Shown: positions 28,960 through 38,891 of the stretch, one piece after another
How the letters are laid out: each line of letters opens with the position of its first letter
How positions within the stretch are numbered: position 1 is the first letter of the stretch
Source: Thauera sp. 28
GTDB lineage: Bacteria > Pseudomonadota > Gammaproteobacteria > Burkholderiales > Rhodocyclaceae
Reading direction: 5' to 3'
Assembly (NCBI RefSeq): GCF_000310145.2
Contig: NZ_AMXA01000001.1
Coordinates: 369,222-433,221, forward strand
DNA: 64,000 nucleotides
Made by a program: the position numbers and the translations under genes
Notes under the pieces: model-generated
Told to the model about the DNA's origin: nothing
The model's database searches: none
The model's input: the letters and a program-made list of their open reading frames with translations, nothing else

Positions 28960-30192
28960 TCATGCCGCTGCTTCCTGCGGCGTCGTTTCGACGGGCGCTG
29001 CAGGGCCGTCCGATGCGGCCGGCGACAGCAGGTGGGCGAGGCGCGCCACGATGTCGTCGATCTGCGCTTCGTCACACACCAGCGGGGGCAGCAGCCGGAT
29101 GGTGTTGCCGCGGGTCACCGTGATCAGCAACCGCTGTTCGGCCAGGGCGCGCCCAACCAGCTCATTGCAGGTCCTGTTCAGTTCGATCCCCGCCATCAAG
29201 CCCTGGCCACGGATGGCGACCACATCGGGGTGGCTGCCCAGTGCCCGCTGCAGGCCGTCGAGCAGGCGCGCACCGAGCAGGGCGGCCCGCTCAGGCAGAT
29301 TCTCGCGCGTCATGATGTCGAGCACCGAGCACGCGACCCGGCAAGCGAGCGGGTTGCCGCCAAATGTCGAGCCGTGCTGCCCGGGTGAGAACAGGTCGGC
29401 GGCTTGCCCCCGCGCCAGGCAGGCGCCGATCGGAAAACCGTTGCCCAGCGCCTTCGCCAGCGTGACGACATCGGGCGTGATGCCCGCATGCTGGTGGCCG
29501 AACCAGGCGCCGGTCCGGCCCATGCCGGCCTGGATTTCGTCGACCATCAGCAGCCAGTCGTGTTGGTCGCGCAGGACACGCAGTCCGCGCAGGTAATCGG
29601 CTGCGGCAACCCGGATTCCCCCTTCGCCCTGCACCGGCTCGACGAGCACCGCCACGATGTCGGGCCACTGCGCGGCAGCCTGGCGCACCGCGTCGAGATC
29701 GTTGTAGGGCACGCGCACGAAGCCCGGCATCAGTGGCTCGAAGCCGTGTTGTTTCGCGGGGTTGCCGGTTGCCGAGAGCGTTGCGAGGGTGCGACCGTGA
29801 AAGCCGTTCTCCATCACGAGGATCTGGGGTTGCGCCACCTGCTTGCGATGGCCATGCAGACGCGCCAGCTTGAGCGCCGCTTCGTTGGCTTCCGCCCCCG
29901 AGTTGCAGAAGAAAACCTTCTGCATGCCGGTCAATGCGCACAGCCGCGCGCCCAGCCGCTCCTGCCAGTCGATGCGAAAGACGTTGGAGGTGTGCAGCAG
30001 CAGCCCGGCCTGCTCGCTGATGGCGGCGGCGATCTCGGGGTGGGCGTGGCCCAGGCTGGTGACCGCGATGCCGGCAATGGCATCGAGGTACTCGAAGCCT
30101 TGTGCATCCCACAGGCGTGCGCCGGAGCCGCGGACGAAGGAAACGGGTTGACGGGCATAGGCCCGCATCAGGTGCGATGCGTGGTATTGCAT
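28960..30192 (-). CDS. Class-III aminotransferase, acetylornithine/succinylornithine type
   Basis: 410 residues from the ATG at 30192; the frame is open further upstream only as antisense noise. ArgD-like features: [65 protein letters not shown], and the PLP lysine at about K247 in [13 protein letters not shown], then [11 protein letters not shown]. It transfers an omega-amino group, with acetylornithine, succinylornithine or a diamine as possible substrates. It lies among PLP-related genes rather than arg genes, so argD is not assigned. Confidence 0.85.
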   Translation of the reverse strand: MQYHASHLMRAYARQPVSFVRGSGARLWDAQGFEYLDAIAGIAVTSLGHAHPEIAAAISEQAGLLLHTSNVFRIDWQERLGARLCALTGMQKVFFCNSGAEANEAALKLARLHGHRKQVAQPQILVMENGFHGRTLATLSATGNPAKQHGFEPLMPGFVRVPYNDLDAVRQAAAQWPDIVAVLVEPVQGEGGIRVAAADYLRGLRVLRDQHDWLLMVDEIQAGMGRTGAWFGHQHAGITPDVVTLAKALGNGFPIGACLARGQAADLFSPGQHGSTFGGNPLACRVACSVLDIMTRENLPERAALLGARLLDGLQRALGSHPDVVAIRGQGLMAGIELNRTCNELVGRALAEQRLLITVTRGNTIRLLPPLVCDEAQIDDIVARLAHLLSPAASDGPAAPVETTPQEAAA

Positions 30193-30277
30193 GATTGCTG
30201 CCTCAGGTGGGTGTCTTGGATAACGTGGGATGGGCTGGAGCAAGTCGAACCGAAGTGGCACGGAGAGCGTTTCGCCG

Positions 30278-30997
30278 TCATGGCTGGCTGCAGGGCGGTT
30301 CCGATTCGACGCCGTCGAGCCAGCGGGAGAACGCCGCCCGCGCAGCCTGCGGTAGCCGTGCTTGCAGGGCGCATGCCTGGGTTCGCAGTGCGCGCGGGTC
30401 GATTCCCGCCTGGGCCAGTTCGCAGGCGTGTCCGACCAGCCAGCGTTCGATCTGGCGCGGGTCTGCCTCCAGGTGGCATTGCAGCCCAAGCACATGGCGC
30501 CCGACCGAAAAGGCCTGGTTGGGGCACACATCCGTCCCTGCCAGCCGCAGCGCGCCGGGTGGAATGTCGAACTGATCACCATGCCAGTGCATGACCGGCA
30601 CGTTGCCCAGCGCGACCAGCGGCGAGGCTTGACCTTCCGGTGTCAGCGTCAGTGGCGCAAAGCCGATTTCCTTGACACCCATGGGGGCCACCCTGGCGCC
30701 AAGCGCGCGCGCGATGAGTTGCGCGCCCAGGCAGATCCCCAGCAGTGGGCGATGGCCGTCCAGCCGCCGACGCACCAAGGCCAACTCATCCTCGATGAAT
30801 GGATAGGCCTCGTCGTCAAAGGCGCCGATGGGGCCACCGAGCACCACCAGCAGGTCAGCAGCATCGACAGCGCGGGTGTTCAACGCATCTCGAGTCGCAT
30901 CGACATACTCGATCGTGTAGCCGCGCGCTTGCAGCAGGGGTTCCAGCGTTCCCAGGTCTTCGAAATCCAGATGGCGAATGGCGATGGCGGTCTTCAT
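30278..30997 (-). CDS. Class-I glutamine amidotransferase-like protein
   Basis: 239 residues from the ATG at 30997, overlapping the yggS stop by 4 bp. The catalytic triad is visible: nucleophile Cys89 in LLGICLGAQL, His175 and Glu177 in GLQCHLEADP, and an oxyanion-type GGPIGAFDD. It resembles the stand-alone GMP-synthase-like amidotransferases (GuaA-N family) that release ammonia from glutamine or gamma-glutamyl compounds. No synthetase partner is present. With an aminotransferase next to it, a gamma-glutamyl hydrolase role in amine breakdown is conceivable but unproven. Confidence 0.82.
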   Translation of the reverse strand: MKTAIAIRHLDFEDLGTLEPLLQARGYTIEYVDATRDALNTRAVDAADLLVVLGGPIGAFDDEAYPFIEDELALVRRRLDGHRPLLGICLGAQLIARALGARVAPMGVKEIGFAPLTLTPEGQASPLVALGNVPVMHWHGDQFDIPPGALRLAGTDVCPNQAFSVGRHVLGLQCHLEADPRQIERWLVGHACELAQAGIDPRALRTQACALQARLPQAARAAFSRWLDGVESEPPCSQP

Positions 30998-31809
30998 GAT
31001 CGGGGCTCCTTTGTTTGGGGGTTCGCTGGCCAATAGTGGCTGTCGGGCAAGGGGCGGGCGCCGAAGAGGGCCTGGCCGACACGCACCACGGTGGCACCTT
31101 CCTCGATGGCGATCTCGAAGTCGCCGGACATGCCCATGGACAGCTCATCCAGGCCAATACCTGCGGCGGCGCTCTGGCGCAGTCGGTCCCGCAGGGTGCG
31201 AAGCAGGATGAAGCACTGCCGTACCCGTTCGGCCTCACTGGAGAACAGTGCGAGCGTCATCAGGCCGCGCACGCGAAGGGCAGAGAAGGCCGGCAGGGCG
31301 CGCACGAAGCCTGGGACATCCTCGGGTGCCAGGCCATATTTGCTGGTCTCGCCCGAGGTGTTGACCTGCACGAACACGTCCAGTGAGCGTCCCTCGATCT
31401 GCAGGCGGCGTTCCAGTGCCTCGGCCACGCGCAGGCTGTCCAGCGCCTGGAACTCGTCGGCGAAGCGCGCCACCATCCGCGCCTTGTTGGTCTGCAGGTG
31501 GCCGATGATCGACCAGCGCAGCCCGCCGAGATCCTGCGTGGCTTCCCATTTGCGATGGGCCTCCTGCACCTTGTTCTCGCCCAGCATCCGGCAACCGGCC
31601 GCGTAGGCCATGCGAATACTGGCCTCGGGCTTGGTCTTGCTCACCGGGAGCAGGCGCACGTCCGCCGGATCGCGACCCGCGCGACGGCAGGCGGCGTCGA
31701 TGCGTGCCCGCACGGCGGCCAGCTTGTGGCGGAAGTCCTCCACGGTGAGGGCCTCGGGATAACGTCCATGCGGGTCGTGATCACACAGGGCATCGACAGA
31801 GGGGCGCAT
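30994..31809 (-). CDS. yggS: YggS/PROSC-type PLP homeostasis protein
   Basis: 271 residues from the ATG at 31809, which shares one base with the benE stop (TGATG). Alanine-racemase-like barrel with PLP lysine K58 in LLPVSKTKP, then AYAAGCRMLGENKVQEAHRK, WSIIGHLQTNK, QVNTSGETSKYGL and the phosphate-binding MGMSGDFEIAIEEGATVVR. Binds PLP and buffers its free pool without a known catalytic reaction. The N-terminus is about 20 residues longer than in E. coli YggS. Its place beside two PLP enzymes and a MocR-type regulator supports a PLP-centred operon. Confidence 0.9.
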   Translation of the reverse strand: MRPSVDALCDHDPHGRYPEALTVEDFRHKLAAVRARIDAACRRAGRDPADVRLLPVSKTKPEASIRMAYAAGCRMLGENKVQEAHRKWEATQDLGGLRWSIIGHLQTNKARMVARFADEFQALDSLRVAEALERRLQIEGRSLDVFVQVNTSGETSKYGLAPEDVPGFVRALPAFSALRVRGLMTLALFSSEAERVRQCFILLRTLRDRLRQSAAAGIGLDELSMGMSGDFEIAIEEGATVVRVGQALFGARPLPDSHYWPANPQTKEPRS

Positions 31810-33050
31810 CAGCTCACCCCCTTGTTCGCGGGGGCGGGCGCCATTACCTGCCTTGGCGCTCGTTGGGGCAGGCGGCCGTTGAGTACCGCATGCGCCACCA
31901 GCCCGATCACCAGGCCCCAGAACGCACCACCGATGCCCAGCAAGCTGATGTTGGCGGCTGCGGCCAGGAAGGTGATCAGCGAGGCCTCGCGCGCCTTCGC
32001 ATCGGCCATGGCGCCGGCCAGGCTGCCACCGATGGTGCCCAGTAGCGCGAGGCCAGCCAGCGTGGTGATGAAGGTCGCCGGGAAGGCCATGAAGAGGGCG
32101 GCCAAGGTCACGCCGAACACCCCGACGAGGATGTAGAAGACCCCCGCGGCGATGCCGGCGATCCAGCGTCTGGAGGGGTCTTCGTGCGCTTCCCGGCCGG
32201 TGCAGATCGCGGCCGTGATGGCGGCGATGTTGAACGCATGGGAGCCGAACGGTGCCATGAGCAGCGAACCGAGCCCGGTGATGGTCACGATGGGGTTCGC
32301 ACTGGTCTTGAAGCCGTCGTTGCGCAGCACCAGCATGCCCGGCATGTACTGGCCGGTCAGCGTGATCAGGAACAGCGGCAGTGCCACGCTCAAGGTGGCG
32401 TTGAGCGAGAACGCCGGCATGGTGAAAACCGGCGCGGCGAGTTGCAATGCCAGCCCCGACAGATCGACGCGATCCTCGATGAGCAGGAAGGCCAGCCCCA
32501 GCACCAGGATGCCCACCACGGCATAGCGTGCGGTGAAGCGTTTGAGCACCAGATAAGCCATGATCAACAAGCCCGCCAGAACCGGGTCGATGCTCATGCC
32601 ACCGAAGGCACCGATGCCGAACTGCAGCAGGATGCCGGCCAGCAATCCGGCGGCAATGCCCGGTGGGATCAGCCGGATGGCCTTCTCGAAGTACCCGGAC
32701 AACCCCAATGCCACGAAGGCCGCCGCCGAGAGCAGGTAGGCACCGATCGCCTCGGCATAGGGCGTGGTCGCAAGTGCGGTGATGAGGAACGCGGCGGCCG
32801 GCGTGGACCACGCGGTAATGATCGGCTCACGTGCCGTCCAGCTCAGGACTATCCCGGTGACGCCCACGCCGATCGAGATCGACCACACCCAGGAGGCTGT
32901 CAGCTCCGGGCTGAGGCCGGCCACTTTCGCTGCCTGGAAGACGAGGATGAAGGTGCCACCGTAGTTGACGATGACTGATACCAGCCCGGCCACCAGGGGA
33001 TGGGCGAGATCGCTCGGACAGATGGGTGAAGGCGAGGTGGATGACGACAT
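31809..33050 (-). CDS. BenE-family membrane transporter
   Basis: 413 residues, about 12 membrane helices. BenE (benzoate/H+ symporter) family features: VSVIVNYGGTFILVFQAAKV, TAWSTPAAAFLI, LIPPGIAAGLLAGILLQFGI, TLTGQYMPGMLVLRNDGFK. Inner-membrane importer, possibly for benzoate or another small organic acid. The operon holds PLP-linked enzymes rather than benzoate catabolism genes, so its substrate here may differ. First gene of the leftward operon, divergent from the MocR-type regulator 66 bp away. It starts MSSSTSPSPICPSDLAHPLV. Confidence 0.88.
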   Translation of the reverse strand: MSSSTSPSPICPSDLAHPLVAGLVSVIVNYGGTFILVFQAAKVAGLSPELTASWVWSISIGVGVTGIVLSWTAREPIITAWSTPAAAFLITALATTPYAEAIGAYLLSAAAFVALGLSGYFEKAIRLIPPGIAAGLLAGILLQFGIGAFGGMSIDPVLAGLLIMAYLVLKRFTARYAVVGILVLGLAFLLIEDRVDLSGLALQLAAPVFTMPAFSLNATLSVALPLFLITLTGQYMPGMLVLRNDGFKTSANPIVTITGLGSLLMAPFGSHAFNIAAITAAICTGREAHEDPSRRWIAGIAAGVFYILVGVFGVTLAALFMAFPATFITTLAGLALLGTIGGSLAGAMADAKAREASLITFLAAAANISLLGIGGAFWGLVIGLVAHAVLNGRLPQRAPRQVMAPAPANKGVS

Positions 33051-33116
33051 GGCGGGCTTAGGGCTCCAGGAGAGTGGGGGATCGATCTGCTCCGAAAGCA
33101 GCTTTTTAAGCCTAAA

Positions 33117-34649
33117 ATGGCCCGTTGTTCCCCACCACTTTCGTTAAGCGATACCGGCCAATTGTTCAAGCACGCTCAACTCGAATCGGTCAAAGCCTGG
33201 ATTGGAGACCCCGCCCATGGCGCCTTGCCGCTGCATGCCCGCATTCAGCGCGCCCTCCGGCAACTGATCCTCGACGGCGCACTCGACGTCGGCAAACCGC
33301 TGCCGGCGTCGCGGGCATTGGCCCGGTCGCTCGGCGTTTCGCGCGATACGGTCGAGTCGGCATACAGCCAGCTGCATGCGGAAGGCTTCATCGAACGGCG
33401 CGTGGGGAGCGGCAGCTTCGTGTCCGAGCGGGCGCAGGCCTCGTCAAGGCGCGGCACCGCGCGGCGCCCCGGGCCCCAGCGCGAGTCGGTGCGTCTGAGT
33501 CAGCGTGGTACATCGATCCTTCAGGGCGGCGGCGTGCGCGACTTTGTTGCGCCAAGGCCGTTCGCCCCCGGGGTGCCGGAGACGCGCAGCTTTCCGCTGC
33601 GAACCTGGGAGCGCCTGGAACGACAGGTGTTGAAGGACTATGGCACCCAGGCCTTGCGGCACAGCCCGCCCCAAGGCGTGGAGCCGTTGCGACGCGCCAT
33701 CGCGGACTACGTCAATCTTGAGCGGGGGGCGCGTGCCACGCCCGAGCGTGTGCTGGTACTGACCAGCTCGCAACAGGCGTTGGCCCTGTGCGCAACCGTA
33801 TTGCTCGACGCGGGCGACCGGATCTTCATCGAAGACCCCGTCTACCACGGTGCCCGCAAGGCGTTCGATGCCGCCGGGCTAGCGTGTGTCCCCGTGCCGC
33901 TCGACGACCAGGGCATGCAGGTGGCGCGCCTGCACGATGCGGCGAGCCCGGCCAGGGCGGTCTTCCTGACGCCCTCGCATCAGTTCCCGACCGGCGCGAC
34001 GCTGGCGCTGGATCGGCGGCTCGCGGTGATCGAATGGGCGCGGCAGAACCAGGCCTGGATCATCGAGGACGACTACGACAGCGAGTTCCACTATGCCGGC
34101 AAGCCCACCGCCTGCGTGCAGGGGCTCGACCCGCACGATCGGACGATCTACATCGGCACCTTCACCAAGTCGCTGTTTCCTGGCCTGCGCATCGGTTACG
34201 TGGTCTTGCCGCCCCAGCTCGTGGCGCCCATGACGGTGGCGCGGACCTTGCTGGACGGGCACAGCGCATCCATCCCGCAGCTGACGCTGGCACGCTTCAT
34301 CGAAGGGGGGCATTTCGGCGCCTATGTGCGCGCGATGCGTGGCGTCTATGCCGACCGGCTCGACGTGCTGGCAGGGCTCGTGCGCGCGCATCTGGCCGAC
34401 TTCGTCGAACCGAGGGTGCCGGCAGGCGGAATGCAGATGCCCTGTGTGTTCACTCGCGACATCTCCGAGCGCGCGGTCATCGATGGCGCGGCGCGGGCGG
34501 GAATCGATCTCCTGGGGCTGACGGCGCTGCATGCTTCGACCACGCACAGGGCCGGTTTCCTGATGGGGTTCGCGGCTTACACGCCGGACGAGATGGACAT
34601 CGCCGTCAATGCACTTGCCGGGGTGCTCCGCGCGTTGGCGTGCCGATAG
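33117..34649 (+). CDS. MocR/PdxR-type regulator (GntR helix-turn-helix fused to aminotransferase fold)
   Basis: 510 residues. N-terminal winged helix (about 35-105: LHARIQRALRQLILDGALDV, LARSLGVSRDTVESAYSQLH, GFIERRVGSGSFV), a linker, then a full aminotransferase-I-like domain with the PLP lysine in GTFTKSLFPGLRIGYV and VLTSSQQALALCA, IEDPVYHGARKAF, IIEDDYDSEFHYAG. These proteins sense PLP or an amino compound bound to the non-catalytic domain. Divergent from benE, so it most likely controls the benE-yggS-GATase-aminotransferase-glyA operon. The intergenic gap is AT-richer and contains AGGCTT/AAGCCT repeats that could be its site. Confidence 0.9.
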   Translation: MARCSPPLSLSDTGQLFKHAQLESVKAWIGDPAHGALPLHARIQRALRQLILDGALDVGKPLPASRALARSLGVSRDTVESAYSQLHAEGFIERRVGSGSFVSERAQASSRRGTARRPGPQRESVRLSQRGTSILQGGGVRDFVAPRPFAPGVPETRSFPLRTWERLERQVLKDYGTQALRHSPPQGVEPLRRAIADYVNLERGARATPERVLVLTSSQQALALCATVLLDAGDRIFIEDPVYHGARKAFDAAGLACVPVPLDDQGMQVARLHDAASPARAVFLTPSHQFPTGATLALDRRLAVIEWARQNQAWIIEDDYDSEFHYAGKPTACVQGLDPHDRTIYIGTFTKSLFPGLRIGYVVLPPQLVAPMTVARTLLDGHSASIPQLTLARFIEGGHFGAYVRAMRGVYADRLDVLAGLVRAHLADFVEPRVPAGGMQMPCVFTRDISERAVIDGAARAGIDLLGLTALHASTTHRAGFLMGFAAYTPDEMDIAVNALAGVLRALACR

Positions 34650-34700
34650 CGGCATTTGTCGTCGCATTGCGCGCGTCGTTCTGCCGGCGGTGATCCCTGC

Positions 34701-36083
34701 TCAGCCGATCATTCTGGTCGGGTCGACCCAACGGTCGAAGTCGTCCGCGGAGAGGTAGCCCAGCGCCAGCGCCGCTTCGCGCAGGCTGCTGCCCTCCTTG
34801 TGGGCTTTCTTGGCGATCTGGGCGGCCTTGTCGTAGCCGATGTGAGGATTGAGTGCGGTGACCAGCATCAGCGAGCGCTCCACCAGTTCGGTGATGCGCG
34901 CACGGTTCGCTTCGATGCCGACGGCGCAGTGGTCATTGAAGCTGTTCATGCCGTCGGCGAGCAGGCGCACGCTTTGCAGGAAGTTGTGGATGACCATCGG
35001 ACGGAAGACATTCAACTCGAAGTTGCCCGAGGCGCCGCCGATGTTGATGGCGACGTCGTTACCCATGACCTGCGCAGCGAGCATCGTGACGGCTTCGCTC
35101 TGCGTCGGGTTGACCTTGCCTGGCATGATCGACGAGCCGGGCTCGTTCTCTGGGATGGCGATCTCGCCGAGGCCGCTGCGCGGGCCGCTGGCCAACCAGC
35201 GCACATCGTTGGCGATCTTCATGAGGCTGGCGGCGAGGGTCTTGAGGGCGCCGTGGGCGTGCACCAGCGCATCGCAGCTTGCCAGGGCCTCGAACTTGCT
35301 GGGTGCGGTGACGAAGGCATGGCCGGACAGGCGGGTGATTTCTCTGGCAACGGCCTCGGCGTAGCCTTTCGGCGCGTTCAGCCCGGTTCCCACCGCAGTC
35401 CCGCCCAGGGCGAGTTCGCTCAGGTGCGGAAGCGCTGCGCGCAGGTGGCGTTCTCCATGCGCCAGTTGAGCGGCCCAGCCGGAGATTTCCTGGCCAAGGG
35501 TGAGTGGGGTGGCGTCCTGGAGATGGGTGCGACCGATCTTGACGACGTCGGCGAAGGCACGGGACTTCGCCTCCAGTGTGGTGTGCAGCCTGGACAACGC
35601 GGGCAGCAGCTTCAGGCTGATGGCAAGGGTAGCGGCGACGTGCATGGCGGTCGGAAAGACATCGTTGCTCGACTGGCTGCGGTTGACATCGTCGTTGGGG
35701 TGGACGAGGCGCTTCTCGCCGCGCTCGCCCCCCAGCAGTTCGCTGGCGCGGTTGGCGAGGACTTCGTTGACGTTCATGTTGGTCTGCGTGCCGGAGCCGG
35801 TCTGCCAGACCGCCAACGGGAACTCGTCCGGATGCAGGCCGGCGAGCACCTCGTCCGCTGCCGCGATGATGGCCTGCGTCTTGTCGGCCGGCAGCAGGCC
35901 GAGGCTGTGGTTGACGTGTACGGCGGCACGCTTGACCAGGACGAGGGCGTGGATGAGCTCGACTGACTGGCGCTCCGTGGAGATGGCGAAGTTGAGCAGC
36001 GAGCGCTGGGTTTGCGCGCCCCAGAGGCGGGCGGCAGGGACGTCAATCGGGCCGAAGCTGTCGTACTCCCGACGTGTGGTCAT
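34701..36083 (-). CDS. fumC: Class-II fumarase (fumarate hydratase)
   Basis: 460 residues from the ATG at 36083, preceded by AAGAGGAG and overlapping the dmeF-like stop (ATGA). Fumarase/aspartase superfamily motifs: [55 protein letters not shown] and the signature [15 protein letters not shown]. It hydrates fumarate to malate without an iron-sulfur cluster, so it tolerates oxidative stress and iron shortage. Here it is the second gene of a two-gene unit with a metal exporter, so metal-stress-linked expression is likely. An aspartase is less likely given the motif details. Confidence 0.93.
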   Translation of the reverse strand: MTTRREYDSFGPIDVPAARLWGAQTQRSLLNFAISTERQSVELIHALVLVKRAAVHVNHSLGLLPADKTQAIIAAADEVLAGLHPDEFPLAVWQTGSGTQTNMNVNEVLANRASELLGGERGEKRLVHPNDDVNRSQSSNDVFPTAMHVAATLAISLKLLPALSRLHTTLEAKSRAFADVVKIGRTHLQDATPLTLGQEISGWAAQLAHGERHLRAALPHLSELALGGTAVGTGLNAPKGYAEAVAREITRLSGHAFVTAPSKFEALASCDALVHAHGALKTLAASLMKIANDVRWLASGPRSGLGEIAIPENEPGSSIMPGKVNPTQSEAVTMLAAQVMGNDVAINIGGASGNFELNVFRPMVIHNFLQSVRLLADGMNSFNDHCAVGIEANRARITELVERSLMLVTALNPHIGYDKAAQIAKKAHKEGSSLREAALALGYLSADDFDRWVDPTRMIG

Positions 36084-37147
36084 GGAATGGTGCTCCTCTT
36101 GGTGGGGACAACAGGCCATTCGCAAGTGCTGCACTGCTGTACCTCAATGATCGGATGGTGAATGTCCTTGAGGTCTAGCAGGCGGGCCCGGTAGTCTGCT
36201 GGCGAGGCTGGAGCGTGGCTGACGACGCTGGCCACCAGTGTCCACGCGCCTTGCCCAACGGACCAGAGATGCAGGTCGACCACGCGCGTGCCGGCGACTG
36301 CCTCCAGCCTGTCGCGTACCTGCTCGCGGAGTCCGTTCGGGCCTTCCGCGTCGAGCAGCACTGCGCCCGTCTGGCGAAGCAGGCCATACGCCCAGCGCAG
36401 GATCACCAGCGAGGCCACGAGTGCGATCAACGGATCCAGCCACTGCCAGCCCCACATCCAGGCTGCAAGCAGACCTACGATCGCAGCCACCGATGTCACC
36501 GCATCGGCGATGACGTGCACCAGCGCAGCCCGGAGGTTGTTGTCCTGGCGAGGGACATGCTCCGACGCGGCATGGTCTGGACCGTGGGCGTGGGTGTGCC
36601 GGTGCGAGTCGCACTGGTCGTCGTCATGATGATGGTGCGGGTGTCCATGCGCATGTCCATGTCCATCGGCCAGCAGCCATGCTGAAAGCAGATTGACGGC
36701 CAGGCCGGCGACGGCCACCGTCATTGCCTCGACCGCCAACAGCGGTTGCGGATGCAGCAGGCGCTGAATGGACTCCACCACCAGCCACAGGGTGCTTGCA
36801 CCGAGGAAGAGTGCGCTGGTGTAGGCCGCCAGGTCGCCGATCTTGCCGCTGCCCAGGCTTAGCCGTCGATCGTTGGCATGGCGACGGGCAAGATAGTAGG
36901 CGGCTGTTGCCAACCCCAGGGCGAGCGCATGGCCGCCCATGTGGATGCCGTCGGCCAGCAGCGCCATCGATCCGGTGATCCAGCCCCCGATGACCTCGGC
37001 CACCATGGTTGCCAGAGTGAGCAGCGTGACCCACAGGGCTCGTGTCTCCGCACGTTGCTTTTCCCCCTGGCCGAAATCGTGCGGATGCCGGGTGCGTTGT
37101 TCGGTTTCGCAGGCGGAGGGGCGGATCGGTAGGGGTTCGGTCCTCAT
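36080..37147 (-). CDS. CDF cation-efflux protein, DmeF-like (Co/Ni/Zn)
   Basis: 355 residues, six membrane helices. Metal-site motifs [15 protein letters not shown] (helix II) and [14 protein letters not shown] (helix V) carry HxxxH/HxxxD ligands. Between helices IV and V there is a long His-rich loop ([20 protein letters not shown], about residues 163-198), typical of DmeF-type Co/Ni exporters. A short C-terminal domain ends in Cys-containing QQCSTCEW. It pumps divalent metals out of the cytoplasm using protons. The ATG is followed by a soluble ~35-residue N-terminus. Overlaps fumC. No RcnR/DmeR-like regulator is adjacent. Confidence 0.88.
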   Translation of the reverse strand: MRTEPLPIRPSACETEQRTRHPHDFGQGEKQRAETRALWVTLLTLATMVAEVIGGWITGSMALLADGIHMGGHALALGLATAAYYLARRHANDRRLSLGSGKIGDLAAYTSALFLGASTLWLVVESIQRLLHPQPLLAVEAMTVAVAGLAVNLLSAWLLADGHGHAHGHPHHHHDDDQCDSHRHTHAHGPDHAASEHVPRQDNNLRAALVHVIADAVTSVAAIVGLLAAWMWGWQWLDPLIALVASLVILRWAYGLLRQTGAVLLDAEGPNGLREQVRDRLEAVAGTRVVDLHLWSVGQGAWTLVASVVSHAPASPADYRARLLDLKDIHHPIIEVQQCSTCEWPVVPTKRSTIP

Positions 37148-37220
37148 GTCACGTTCCTTTGCGCGCCGGCCGGCGCAAGCCCGTCACTGCGTCGCTGTTC
37201 CGCGGATGCTTCGCTCCAGC

Positions 37221-38012
37221 CTAAAGCCCGCCGAGCGTGCGGGCGTTGATCTCACGTTCGGTGTTGAAGATGTAGCGCTGGATGCGCGTCTCCGCGCTTC
37301 GGGGCATGGACTCGAAGCGCAGTCCGATGCGCAGCTGTTCCGTTCCGTTGGGTTTTGTCTGGCGGTTGATGTTGCGCACTTCGAGGGCCAGGGAGAGCGG
37401 CTCCTGGTCGATCAGGCGCAGCGTACAGCCGGGCACGACTTCGCCGATCGTCAGCGTACGCACGCCGGGTGGCACTAGCACTGCGGCACCGTTGCAGCTC
37501 AGGTCGATCACGCGTGCCTCGCACCCTGGGCCCTTGCTGCCCGCCGCGGGCGGGAGCGTGATTGCGATGCCGTGCGCAATCGGCACCTGCAGGCGGAAGA
37601 ACTCCCTGCGTTGCAGGCGCAGGATTTCGGTGGGGATACTGGCGCGCAGCGCCGGGCGGCCGTCGATCGATACCTGTCTGATCCCCTCGACCGAGAACTG
37701 CACGCGGATGCGGTTGAGTTGCGAGGTGCACAACAGTTGTGTGGCCTCGAGTGCCCGTGCATGGGTGCTCGGGTTGGGGCTTGCGTCGAGCAGGATGGCG
37801 TTCTGCTCGGGCTCGACTGCAAGCACGGTACTGACATACGAGAGACCGCCCCGGATGTGCGCGGACATCAGGCAGCGGTCGTCGATCATCTCCTGCAGGA
37901 TCTGGATGATCTGCCGGCGTCCGCGCAGAATGTAGCGGTCGAGGCCAGCCGTATCCTGGACGGGTTGGTCCGGGGGGACCTCCTGGTGCTCGGGGCTGTG
38001 ATCGATGTTCAA
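37221..38012 (-). CDS. YcgR-type PilZ flagellar brake protein (copy 1)
   Basis: 263 residues starting at a TTG (38012) whose bases overlap the preceding stop (TTGA), so translation is probably coupled to the upstream copy. N-terminal YcgR domain (ILRGRRQIIQILQEMIDDRC) and C-terminal PilZ domain: c-di-GMP-binding RxxxR as LRLQRREFFRLQVP and the second motif VIDLSCNGAAVLV, in place of the classical D/NxSxxG. On binding c-di-GMP such proteins slow the motor or stator. It is a tandem paralogue of 38009-38791. An unusual start codon and a slightly changed second motif (DLSCNG) are the only oddities. Confidence 0.85.
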   Translation of the reverse strand: MNIDHSPEHQEVPPDQPVQDTAGLDRYILRGRRQIIQILQEMIDDRCLMSAHIRGGLSYVSTVLAVEPEQNAILLDASPNPSTHARALEATQLLCTSQLNRIRVQFSVEGIRQVSIDGRPALRASIPTEILRLQRREFFRLQVPIAHGIAITLPPAAGSKGPGCEARVIDLSCNGAAVLVPPGVRTLTIGEVVPGCTLRLIDQEPLSLALEVRNINRQTKPNGTEQLRIGLRFESMPRSAETRIQRYIFNTEREINARTLGGL

Positions 38013-38791
38013 ATCAGCCCCCGTTCGCGCGCGTTGCGCTCTCTTTCCATGCGCAGGACGTAGCGCTGGATTGCGTCTCCGGCGCTGGCCGACAGGTCGG
38101 CGAAGGCGCAGCCGATGCGCAACAACTCGACACCGTTTGGCCGTGTGATACGGAACAGGTTGCGAATGGTCAGCCTGGTGCTGACCGGCGGCGTGTCGGG
38201 CAGCAACAGGGTGCAGTCTTCGAATACTGCGCCTTGCTCGAGCGCAACGCCCCCGGGGGGCACGGCGATCGCAACGCCACCGCGGCTGATGTCCAGGATG
38301 CTCAGCTCGACCTCGTGCGTGCGCCCGTTTCCCAGCGGCAGCGGAAACCTGCATACCACCTTGCGTGCGGATGTCGACGGCGTCTGCAGGCGGAAGAATT
38401 CGCGCCGTTGCAGGCGCAGGACGGTATGCGGGAAGGGCGCTCGAAAGCCCGCCTTGCCGTCCTCGACCACCAGTGCATGGTTCTCGAGCAGGAACTGGAT
38501 GCGCACGCGGTCGAGCTGGGTGACGCAGTCCAGCGCATTGGACTGCGCGATGCGCTCGTTCTGCAGGGGGTCGGTGCTGGCGTCGAGGAGGATGCCGCGC
38601 TGCTCGTCGGCTTCGATCAGTGCGGTGATGAAGTTGTGCCCGCCGGGGATCGAGCGTGCCCCGAGCAGGCCGCGATGGCCGAGCAGGGCGCGGAAGAGCG
38701 CCTTTATCTCGGCGGCGTCGCGCAGGAGGTACTTGGCTTCGTCTTCCCCGTACACCAACTCGACGCGGGTGTCTTGTTGTTCGATCTGCAT
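38009..38791 (-). CDS. YcgR-type PilZ flagellar brake protein (copy 2)
   Basis: 260 residues from the ATG at 38791; the ATG at 38842 is an alternative, and neither has a clear ribosome site. N-terminal YcgR domain (KYLLRDAAEIKALFRALLGH), then PilZ with the c-di-GMP arginines in LRLQRREFFRLQTP and the complete second motif ILDISRGGVAIAV. It shares the LQRREFFRLQ core and C-terminus (IQRYVLRMERERNARERGL) with the next gene, so the two arose by duplication. Both lie at the end of the late flagellar cluster, 49 bp after flhX, consistent with coupling c-di-GMP to motility. Confidence 0.87.
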   Translation of the reverse strand: MQIEQQDTRVELVYGEDEAKYLLRDAAEIKALFRALLGHRGLLGARSIPGGHNFITALIEADEQRGILLDASTDPLQNERIAQSNALDCVTQLDRVRIQFLLENHALVVEDGKAGFRAPFPHTVLRLQRREFFRLQTPSTSARKVVCRFPLPLGNGRTHEVELSILDISRGGVAIAVPPGGVALEQGAVFEDCTLLLPDTPPVSTRLTIRNLFRITRPNGVELLRIGCAFADLSASAGDAIQRYVLRMERERNARERGLI

Positions 38792-38891
38792 CTTGTGTGG
38801 CGCTGTGCCAGTGTGCCCAGTCTGTTTGCTGGAGTTCCGCATCCTTATATCACGACAGTGGAGACCATGGCCGGCGGCCGCGCGAACGGCT

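Noticed and set aside
32045..32811. Upstream extension of the yggS frame
   Set aside because: The frame stays open inside benE but is His/Arg-rich noise; the YggS family starts at 31809.
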